A stretch of 5,370 nucleotides of DNA from Chitinophagales bacterium (GTDB lineage: Bacteria > Bacteroidota > Bacteroidia > Chitinophagales > BACL12): assembly GCA_014380545.1 (NCBI GenBank), contig JACMJP010000380.1, forward strand, positions 1 to 5,370, read 5' to 3'. The position numbers were made by a program, and so were the translations under genes. Positions 1 to 5,370 of this stretch are shown here, in pieces (the stretch's first letter is position 1; each line of letters opens with the position of its first letter). The notes under the pieces were generated by a model that saw only the letters and a program-made list of their open reading frames with translations, made no database searches and was not told the DNA's origin.

Positions 1-1080
1 ATGGGTGGAATAATTATTTTGCTTGCATTAATTATTCCTACAATTTTATTTGCCGATATTTTAAATATTTATGTGATACTCATGCTCATCGTAACGATAT
101 GGATGGGTGGTATCGGATTCCTTGATGATTATATAAAAGTATTTAGAAAAAATAAAGAAGGATTAAGGGCAAAATTTAAATTACTCGGGCAAATTGTTCT
201 TGGGTTCATTGTAGGCCTGGTATTATATTTTTCTGATGATATTAAATTAAGAGACTTCAGTACTATTTATGTTTATGAAGTTGAGAATGGAGAACCTGCA
301 GGAAGACCAATTGAATCTTATCCCAGTAATGAAGTGCGGTTAGAAGCAAATGGTATGTTGGATGCAAATGGTACACATTTCTTATCGCACGACACAAGAT
401 CAACTAAATCAACAATTCCATTAATAAAGGATAATGAATTTGATTATGAATGGTTAGTTTCTTTTTTAAGTGAGGATACACAAAAAATTGTTTTTCCGAT
501 CGTATTTGTGCTCGTCATTATTTTAATAATTACAGCAGTATCAAATGGTGCGAATCTCACAGATGGACTTGACGGGCTTGCCGCAGGAACATCCACATTC
601 ATAATGCTTACACTTTTAATTTTCTGTTATGTTGCAGGTAACGTAATTCTTGCTGACTATTTAAATATTATGTACATCCCGGATTCGGGAGAGTTAGTTG
701 TTTTCTCTGCAGCATTTATTGGCGCATGTATTGGCTTTTTATGGTACAACGCATTTCCTGCACAGGTATTTATGGGCGATACAGGAAGCCTTGCATTGGG
801 AGGAATTATCGCATCGCTTGCAATTATTATCCGCAAGGAATTATTAATTCCTGTTTTGTGCGGAGTTTTTTTAGTGGAAAATTTAAGTGTATTAATCCAG
901 GTGAGTTATTTCAAATTCACAAAAAGAAAATATGGTGAAGGCAGAAGAGTTTTTTTAATGAGTCCGCTGCATCATCATTATCAGAAGAAAGGAATGTTTG
1001 AAACGAAAATTGTAATTCGTTTCTGGATCGTCACAATATTATTAGCAATTGTTTCCATCGTAACACTGAAAGTTAGATGA
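1..1080 (+). CDS. mraY: Phospho-N-acetylmuramoyl-pentapeptide-transferase MraY (5' partial)
   Basis: Integral membrane enzyme that transfers phospho-MurNAc-pentapeptide from UDP to undecaprenyl phosphate, making lipid I on the cytoplasmic face. The ATG at base 1 is not the true start. It matches the internal TMGG segment that follows the first helices in the family, so roughly 60-75 N-terminal residues lie upstream of the window. Visible catalytic motifs, numbered from base 1, are the Asp pair in FLDDYIKV (42-43), NLTDGLDGLA (185-194), MGDTGSLALGG (258-268, Asp260) and the SPLHHHY loop (His324-326). Hydrophobic segments fall near 1-18, 23-41, 62-77, 163-181, 198-217, 231-247, 264-278, 282-300 and 337-356. 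Residues about 80-160 form a long polar loop between two helices, longer than in E. coli MraY and characteristic of Bacteroidota. Because of it the partial protein (359 aa) is already near full proteobacterial length. The stop overlaps the murD start. Confidence 0.96.
   Translation: MGGIIILLALIIPTILFADILNIYVILMLIVTIWMGGIGFLDDYIKVFRKNKEGLRAKFKLLGQIVLGFIVGLVLYFSDDIKLRDFSTIYVYEVENGEPAGRPIESYPSNEVRLEANGMLDANGTHFLSHDTRSTKSTIPLIKDNEFDYEWLVSFLSEDTQKIVFPIVFVLVIILIITAVSNGANLTDGLDGLAAGTSTFIMLTLLIFCYVAGNVILADYLNIMYIPDSGELVVFSAAFIGACIGFLWYNAFPAQVFMGDTGSLALGGIIASLAIIIRKELLIPVLCGVFLVENLSVLIQVSYFKFTKRKYGEGRRVFLMSPLHHHYQKKGMFETKIVIRFWIVTILLAIVSIVTLKVR
1077..1080 (+). promoter_or_regulatory. ATGA stop/start overlap, mraY-murD translational coupling
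   Basis: The mraY stop TGA (1078-1080) is nested in ATGATG. murD can start at 1077 (ATGA overlap, giving Met-Met-Gln) or at 1080 (TGATG, giving Met-Gln). Both are in the same frame and differ by one residue. A weak GAAAG lies a few bases upstream (about 1068-1072), and no strong Shine-Dalgarno is present. Such overlaps usually let a terminating ribosome restart on the next gene. That behaviour is inferred here. Confidence 0.6.
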
Positions 1081-2417
1081 TGCAGAAAAAAATAGTCATA
1101 ATAGGATCAGGCGAAAGCGGCACCGGCGCAGCAATTCTTGCGAAGCGGAAAGGTTATGACGTATTTGTTAGCGATAAGGGGGAAATAAAAGACATTTATA
1201 AAAATAAATTAATAAAGGAAGGAATTGCATTTGAAGAATTAAATCATAACTATGAAATTATTTTTTCTGCTGATGAAATAATTAAAAGCCCCGGTGTTCA
1301 GGAAAAATTCGAAGTGATGAAAAAAGTGCGGGAAAAAAACATCCCTGTAGTTGGTGAAATAGAATTTGCATGGAGATATTGTGAGGGAAAAGTTGTTGCA
1401 ATTACGGGAAGCAATGGTAAATCAACATGTACATCACTTACCTATCATTTATTAAATAAAGCAGGATTAAATGTTGCCATTGGAGGAAATATCGGGATCA
1501 GCTTTGCAGAATTAATTGCAAATGGTAAACATGATTATTATGTTTTGGAGATAAGTAATTTTCAATTAGATGATGCAATCACATTCAAACCATATATCGC
1601 CATTTTATTAAATATTACTCCCGATCATTTGGATTCTTACAATTATGAATTTGAAAAATATATTGATTCAAAATTCAGAATTACAATGAATCAAACTGCA
1701 GATGATTATTTTATTTGGTGTGCAGATGATGAAGTGATTAAAGAAAACCTGCAAACGCACACATGCAATGCGACTCAATTAACATTTACATTAAATAATG
1801 ATCCGCACAATAGTGCATGGATAGAAGATTCTACTATAATTATTCAGTTCAACCAAAACAGAACCACAATGACAATTAACGAATTAGCATTACAAGGCAG
1901 ACACAACCGTTACAACAGCATGGCTGCTGCAATTGCGGGACAGGTACTCGAAATTAAAAGCGAAACCATTCGTGAGAGCATGATGGATTTTAAAGGATTA
2001 GAACATCGTTTAGAATTTGTTGCAAAGGTGCACGGAATTTCTTTTATCAATGATTCAAAAGCAACAAATGTAAACAGTACATGGTATGCTTTGGAAAGTC
2101 AATCTTATCCTGTTATCTGGATTGCAGGCGGAGTTGATAAAGGAAATGACTATGCATTATTAAATGACATGGTGAAGCAAAAAGTGAAAGCAATTGTTTG
2201 CCTTGGTATTGATACAAGAAAATTGCATGAGTCATTTTCAAAACAAGTTGATTTAATTGTAAATACTGAAAACATGGAAGATGCGGTACAAATGGCATAT
2301 CGCCTTGGAAAAAATGGAGATGTTGTTTTATTATCTCCGGCATGTGCATCATTTGATCTCTTTGAAAATTATGAAGACAGGGGAAATCAATTTAAACAAA
2401 GAGTGAGAGAATTATAA
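1077..2417 (+). CDS. murD: UDP-N-acetylmuramoyl-L-alanine--D-glutamate ligase MurD
   Basis: Cytoplasmic Mur ligase that uses ATP to add D-glutamate to UDP-MurNAc-L-Ala, the second step of stem peptide assembly. At 446 residues it has normal family length. The N-terminal UDP-binding Rossmann domain shows IIGSGESGTGAA (8-19), an acidic residue at the second strand (Asp33) and SPG (71-73). The central ATPase domain has the P-loop GSNGKST (111-117), GGNIG (136-140), EISNFQLD (158-165) and NITPDHLDSY (179-188). Lys199 in SKFRI is probably the carbamylated, metal-binding lysine. The C-terminal domain follows GRHN (274-277) and GLEHRLE (307-313). It carries NDSKATN (325-331), GGVDKG (351-356) and SPACASFD (420-427) with NYEDRGNQF just after, the segments that mark MurD rather than MurC, MurE or MurF by binding D-Glu and substrate. 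The start overlaps the mraY stop, with a second in-frame ATG one codon on. All key residues appear intact. Confidence 0.98.
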   Translation: MMQKKIVIIGSGESGTGAAILAKRKGYDVFVSDKGEIKDIYKNKLIKEGIAFEELNHNYEIIFSADEIIKSPGVQEKFEVMKKVREKNIPVVGEIEFAWRYCEGKVVAITGSNGKSTCTSLTYHLLNKAGLNVAIGGNIGISFAELIANGKHDYYVLEISNFQLDDAITFKPYIAILLNITPDHLDSYNYEFEKYIDSKFRITMNQTADDYFIWCADDEVIKENLQTHTCNATQLTFTLNNDPHNSAWIEDSTIIIQFNQNRTTMTINELALQGRHNRYNSMAAAIAGQVLEIKSETIRESMMDFKGLEHRLEFVAKVHGISFINDSKATNVNSTWYALESQSYPVIWIAGGVDKGNDYALLNDMVKQKVKAIVCLGIDTRKLHESFSKQVDLIVNTENMEDAVQMAYRLGKNGDVVLLSPACASFDLFENYEDRGNQFKQRVREL

Positions 2418-2481
2418 AAGTGGACGATTCCTTATATCAATAACCATCTATTAATAAATTGACAATTAATAAAATTAATAA
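2418..2481 (+). other. AT-rich spacer before ftsW with three TTAATAAA copies
   Basis: This 64-bp spacer is the only sizeable non-coding stretch. TTAATAAA occurs at 2451-2458, 2466-2473 and 2475-2482, the last running into the A of the ftsW ATG. A short imperfect palindrome AATTGACAATT sits at 2457-2467. It contains TTGACA (2459-2464), but there is no -10-like partner at proper spacing before the gene, and no Bacteroidota-type TAnnTTTG element was found. No stem followed by a T-run is visible, so it does not look like a terminator. It most likely serves as an unstructured A/U-rich leader that helps ribosomes reach ftsW, which is an inference. Confidence 0.45.
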
Positions 2482-3699
2482 ATGTCTACCTCAATTCAAT
2501 TTCTGCTTAGCAAAATAAAAGGCGACCGTTATATCTGGTTCATTGTTTTTGCATTGTCCGTATTCAGTATTCTTGCTGTATATTCAAGTACAAGAAGCCT
2601 GGCATTTAGCAGCCAGGGGGGAAATACGGAATACTATTTAATTAAACATACTGCAATTTTATTTTTCGGGATTTTTTTAATGTATTTATGCCATCTCATT
2701 CCTTATAAATACTATTCAAGAATTTCGCAACTATTAGTAATTCTTTCAGTTCCATTATTAGTTTATACTTTGTTTTTTGCTGCAGATGTAAATGATGCTG
2801 CCCGCTGGATAAAGTTGCCTGTAATTAATCTCACTTTTCAAACAAGTGATCTCGGAAGATTTGCATTAATAATGTACACCGCAAGAATGTTATCAAAAAA
2901 ACAGGAGAATATAAAAAGTTTTAAACAGGCATTTGTTCCGATTATATTACCACCTGTTATCATTTGCGCACTTATTTTTCCAGAAAATTTTTCAACTGCG
3001 GCAGTTTTATTTTTCACCTGCATATTATTAATGTTTATTGGCAGGGTAAACTTTAAATATATCATGCTCACTATTGCCGGCGGCGTTTTTCTCATATCAA
3101 TCATCATTGCATTATCATTTGCATTTCCTGAAGTTGGAAGATTGGGCACATGGAAAGCAAGAATTGAAAGCTTTACAGGTGGAGGCGGTGAAGAACAATA
3201 CCAGGTAACTCAAGCAAAAATTGCAATTGCGAAAGGAGGAATAATAGGAGTTGGACCGGGTAATTCAACACAAAAAGATTTTTTACCTTTTGCATACTCT
3301 GATTTTATTTTCGCAACTATTATTGAAGAATATGGACTACTTGGTGCTGTGTTTTTAATTTTTTTATATCTCGCCTTGTTATATCGTTCTATAAATATTG
3401 TAAAGAAAGCACCGAGCAGTTTCGGTGCATTATTAGCCGCCGGACTCGGAATAAGTTTAACTATTCAGGCTCTCATAAATATGGGTGTGGCGACACACTT
3501 ATTACCAACAACTGGTTTAACATTGCCATTAGTAAGCATGGGTGGAACCTCTTTATGGTTTACAAGTATCAGTATTGGAATTATTCTGAGTGTAAGCCGT
3601 GAGGCGGATTTAAATGAAGAGAAAGAAAATTATAAAAATGAATTACCGGAAAATGATAATTTAGAAATTGAGAATTCGAAAGAAAAAAAGGTCGCATAA
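2482..3699 (+). CDS. ftsW: SEDS peptidoglycan glycosyltransferase FtsW
   Basis: Polytopic inner-membrane protein of the SEDS family that polymerises lipid II into septal glycan, working with a class B PBP (FtsI) in the divisome. The 405-residue length fits FtsW. The N-terminus (KGDRYIWF, then a first helix ending AVYSST, about 31-37) is typical. About ten hydrophobic segments follow. Signature regions are DAARWI (105-110), FQTSDLGRFALI (119-130), QVTQAKIAIAKGGIIGVGPG (241-260), LPFAYSDFIFA (268-278) holding the presumed catalytic Asp274, IIEEYGLLG (280-288), and LLPTTGLTLPLVSMGGTS (340-357). A charged Glu/Asn/Lys-rich cytoplasmic tail covers about 374-405. The start is firm because the codon just before the ATG is an in-frame TAA (2479-2481). 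RodA is the main alternative. Position between murD and murG in a dcw cluster favours FtsW. No Shine-Dalgarno is visible, only an A/T-rich leader. Confidence 0.95.
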   Translation: MSTSIQFLLSKIKGDRYIWFIVFALSVFSILAVYSSTRSLAFSSQGGNTEYYLIKHTAILFFGIFLMYLCHLIPYKYYSRISQLLVILSVPLLVYTLFFAADVNDAARWIKLPVINLTFQTSDLGRFALIMYTARMLSKKQENIKSFKQAFVPIILPPVIICALIFPENFSTAAVLFFTCILLMFIGRVNFKYIMLTIAGGVFLISIIIALSFAFPEVGRLGTWKARIESFTGGGGEEQYQVTQAKIAIAKGGIIGVGPGNSTQKDFLPFAYSDFIFATIIEEYGLLGAVFLIFLYLALLYRSINIVKKAPSSFGALLAAGLGISLTIQALINMGVATHLLPTTGLTLPLVSMGGTSLWFTSISIGIILSVSREADLNEEKENYKNELPENDNLEIENSKEKKVA

Positions 3700-3713
3700 A
3701 ACTGTGAAGTAAT

Positions 3714-4814
3714 TTGAACAAACAACTCAACATATTAATTAGTGGTGGCGGAACAGGCGGACATATTTTTCCTGCTATAGCAATTGCCAATGAAATTAAG
3801 AGACGAAACCCGCAGGCAAATATCTTATTTGTTGGTGCACATGATAAAATGGAAATGCAAAAAGTGCCTGCGGCAGGATACCCTATTGAAGGTTTGTGGA
3901 TCAGTGGTTTTAAAAGAGGATTAAGTGCCAAAAATTTATCATTCCCGATAAAATTAATTGCAAGTTATTTTAAGGCAGGAAGTATTGTAAAAAAATTTAA
4001 ACCGCATGTAGCTGTTGGTACAGGGGGGTTTGCAAGCGGCCCTGCAATTGATGCGGCGTTGAGAAATAATGTGCCAGCTGTGATACAGGAACAAAATTCA
4101 TATCCAGGGGTAACAAATAAAATATTATCCAGAAAAGCAAAAAAAGTGTGTGTTGCATATGATGGAATGGAAAAATATTTTCCTGCTGAAAAAATAGTTA
4201 AAACAGGAAACCCTGTGCGGCAAAATATTGTGTTATGTAACGTAAAACCTGAAAAAGCAAGAAATGATTTTGACCTGGATATAACAGATAAAGTTTTGTT
4301 TATTGTTGGCGGAAGTTTAGGAAGCAGAACATTAAATAATTGTATGAAAAATAATTTGCAGAAATTAAAAGATACAAATATTAGTGTGATCTGGCAAACA
4401 GGTTCACTCATGTTTAATGAATGTAAATATGCAGCGAAAGGATATCAAAATATTCATGTGTTTGATTTTATAAGTAATATAGATCATGCGTATGCTGCGG
4501 CAGATATAATTGTTTCAAGAGCAGGCGCAATTGCTATTTCAGAATTGTGTTTGGTTGGAAAGCCCGTAATTCTGGTTCCTTTTCCTTTTGCAGCTGAAGA
4601 CCATCAAACAAAAAATGCAATGGCATTAGTAAATGGAAATGCGGCAATCCATGTAAGCGATAAAGATGCACCGCAAAAATTGATACCGGAAGTTATTATA
4701 TTAATGCAAAATGAAAGCAGAAGAAAAGAACTATCAGAAAATATAAAACAATTCGCAATTGCTGATGCAGCAGAAAGAATTGTTGATGAGGTTTTGAAAT
4801 TAGTAGAAAATTGA
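3714..4814 (+). CDS. murG: UDP-GlcNAc:lipid I N-acetylglucosaminyltransferase MurG (TTG start)
   Basis: Peripheral membrane glycosyltransferase (family GT28, GT-B fold) that adds GlcNAc from UDP-GlcNAc to lipid I, making lipid II on the cytoplasmic face. The 366-residue length is normal. The N-terminal acceptor domain has the glycine-rich loop SGGGTGGHIFPA (10-21, His17), VGTGGFASGP (101-110) and QEQNSYPGVTNK (125-136). GNPVR (166-170) precedes the interdomain region. The C-terminal donor domain has GGSLGSRTLN (199-208), SRAGAIAISE (268-277, with Glu277 likely contacting the nucleotide sugar) and PFPFAAEDHQTKNA (289-302). The start must be TTG at 3714. An in-frame TGA lies at 3705-3707, and no ATG or GTG occurs in frame between that stop and the glycine loop. 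A weak GAAG (3706-3709) is the only Shine-Dalgarno-like element. It lies 14 bp after ftsW, and murC follows without a gap. Confidence 0.97.
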   Translation: MNKQLNILISGGGTGGHIFPAIAIANEIKRRNPQANILFVGAHDKMEMQKVPAAGYPIEGLWISGFKRGLSAKNLSFPIKLIASYFKAGSIVKKFKPHVAVGTGGFASGPAIDAALRNNVPAVIQEQNSYPGVTNKILSRKAKKVCVAYDGMEKYFPAEKIVKTGNPVRQNIVLCNVKPEKARNDFDLDITDKVLFIVGGSLGSRTLNNCMKNNLQKLKDTNISVIWQTGSLMFNECKYAAKGYQNIHVFDFISNIDHAYAAADIIVSRAGAIAISELCLVGKPVILVPFPFAAEDHQTKNAMALVNGNAAIHVSDKDAPQKLIPEVIILMQNESRRKELSENIKQFAIADAAERIVDEVLKLVEN

Positions 4815-4817
4815 ATG
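4812..4817 (+). promoter_or_regulatory. TGA-ATG zero-gap murG/murC junction
   Basis: The murG stop TGA (4812-4814) is followed at once by the murC ATG (4815-4817) in the same reading frame, so a single stop codon separates the two proteins. No Shine-Dalgarno-like sequence is visible in the last bases of murG. Restart by the terminating ribosome is the simplest way murC would be translated, which is an inference from the layout. Confidence 0.55.
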
Positions 4818-5370
4818 GATTTAAATACAGCAAATAGAATTTATTTCATTGGTATAGGTGGCATTGGCATGTCTGCACTTGCCAGATATTTTAATTACAA
4901 AGGATGTAAGGTAAGTGGGTATGATAAAACTGAAACAGAATTAACTGACCAGTTAATAAATGAAGGAATGCAAATTCATTTTGAAGATGATATTGATTTG
5001 TTAGATAAAGATGCTGATGTTGTTGTATACACTCCGGCCATTCCAAAAACCCATAAGGAATATAATTTTTATGTCAGCAATAATTATCCTGTTTTAAAGC
5101 GCAGTAAAGTTTTAGGATTATTAAGTGAAAATAAATTCACAATTGCTGTTGCCGGATCACACGGTAAAACTACAGTGAGCAGTATGATCGCCTGGATATT
5201 AAAACATTCGGGTTATGATTGTTCTGCATTTCTGGGAGGAATTTGTGTAAATTTTAATTCCAATTTTGTTGCAGGCGATAACAATGTAATAGTTGCCGAA
5301 GCTGATGAATTTGACCGTTCATTTTTACAACTCACTCCTGATATTGCCGTAATTACTTCAACAGATTCTG
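4815..5370 (+). CDS. murC: UDP-N-acetylmuramate--L-alanine ligase MurC (3' partial)
   Basis: Cytoplasmic Mur ligase that uses ATP to attach L-alanine to UDP-MurNAc, the first stem-peptide step. Only the first 185 codons and one further base are present, and the family is usually about 450-490 residues, so the rest lies beyond the window. The visible N-terminal UDP-binding domain begins with RIYFIGIGGIGMSALA (8-23), the MurC form of the Rossmann glycine loop. GYDKTE (35-40) and YTPAIP (72-77) follow. The ATPase domain starts with AVAGSHGKTT (111-120), whose GSHGKTT P-loop is typical of MurC, where MurD here has GSNGKST. FLGGI (139-143), then VNFNS (145-149), and AEADEFDRSFL (161-171) with the conserved acidic residues come next. 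The window ends in PDIAVITSTDS. The start sits directly on the murG stop, and the in-frame TGA before it rules out an upstream extension. The ligase C-terminal domain cannot be judged. Confidence 0.96.
   Translation, partial: MDLNTANRIYFIGIGGIGMSALARYFNYKGCKVSGYDKTETELTDQLINEGMQIHFEDDIDLLDKDADVVVYTPAIPKTHKEYNFYVSNNYPVLKRSKVLGLLSENKFTIAVAGSHGKTTVSSMIAWILKHSGYDCSAFLGGICVNFNSNFVAGDNNVIVAEADEFDRSFLQLTPDIAVITSTDS

Larger units (their letters stand above)
1..5370 (+). other. dcw cluster segment: mraY-murD-ftsW-murG-murC, probable single operon
   Basis: Five genes for peptidoglycan precursor synthesis and septal polymerisation lie head to tail on one strand in the order common to dcw clusters of many bacteria, including Bacteroidota. 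Junctions are a 4-bp overlap, a 64-bp gap, a 14-bp gap and a 0-bp gap. No inverted repeat followed by a T-run was noticed at any junction, so co-transcription is inferred. Composition looks uniform from gene to gene, with A/T-ending codons throughout, and nothing suggests recent transfer. Both ends of the window cut genes, so the true operon limits, promoter and terminator are not visible. Confidence 0.88.

Noticed and set aside
1..3. ATG at base 1 as the true mraY start
   Set aside because: The residues that follow match an internal MGG segment of MraY, and the first helix and its flanks are missing, so the gene begins upstream of the window.
726..938. Plus-strand open frame of 70 codons inside mraY
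   Set aside because: It lies wholly in another frame of the catalytic part of mraY, shows no recognisable domain and has a Cys- and aromatic-rich composition typical of shadow frames.
2113..2352. Minus-strand open frame of 79 codons inside murD
   Set aside because: It is antisense to the conserved C-terminal domain of murD, with no family resemblance or initiation signal.
2459..2464. TTGACA resembling a sigma-70 -35 box upstream of ftsW
   Set aside because: A -10 box at normal spacing would fall inside the ftsW start and no TATAAT-like sequence is there. Bacteroidota primary promoters also use a different consensus.
2838..3149. Minus-strand open frame of 103 codons inside ftsW
   Set aside because: It is antisense to membrane segments of ftsW and its content mirrors that coding sequence.
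3581..3931. Minus-strand open frame of 116 codons across the ftsW-murG junction
   Set aside because: It overlaps two well-supported genes, including the MurG glycine-rich loop region, and matches no known family.
3965..4411. Minus-strand open frame of 148 codons inside murG
   Set aside because: It is long but fully antisense to conserved MurG motifs. AT-rich coding DNA often leaves such frames open by chance.

Overview
This window is a contiguous, all-plus-strand stretch of the dcw (division and cell wall) cluster. The order is mraY (5' end outside the window), murD, ftsW, murG and murC (3' end outside the window). All five were identified from family motifs read in the translations. The organism is most likely a member of the Bacteroidota. 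The reasons are the AT-rich composition (about one third G+C by eye), the lack of strong Shine-Dalgarno sequences before any start, a long periplasmic insert in MraY ending in a TIPLIKDNEFDY-like segment, and a YSDFIFATIIEEYG-type SEDS motif in FtsW. A Chitinophagales/Saprospirales-like lineage is a guess only.

Layout: 1-1080 is mraY without its first roughly 60-75 codons. 1077-2417 is murD, overlapping the mraY stop as ATGA. 2418-2481 is a 64-bp, very AT-rich spacer, the only gap of any size. 2482-3699 is ftsW. A 14-bp gap follows, then murG at 3714-4814, which must start at TTG. murC begins at 4815 directly after the murG stop, in the same reading frame, and runs off the window end. No stretch longer than 64 bp lacks a gene. 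No tRNA, rRNA, CRISPR array, insertion sequence, riboswitch or convincing terminator was seen.

How the genes work together: MurC and MurD add L-Ala and D-Glu to the UDP-MurNAc stem in the cytoplasm. MraY moves the finished phospho-MurNAc-pentapeptide onto undecaprenyl phosphate to make lipid I. MurG adds GlcNAc to make lipid II. FtsW, a SEDS glycosyltransferase, polymerises flipped lipid II at the septum. The tight spacing suggests one transcript with translational coupling at several junctions. The neighbours outside the window are expected, but not seen, to be murE (and ftsI) upstream and ftsQ, ftsA and ftsZ downstream.

I looked for an undescribed system on both strands and found none. This is a conserved housekeeping locus with intact catalytic motifs. 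The points worth a second look are small: the MraY insert, the TTG start of murG, the in-frame murG/murC junction, the repeated TTAATAAA leader of ftsW, and local sequence variants.
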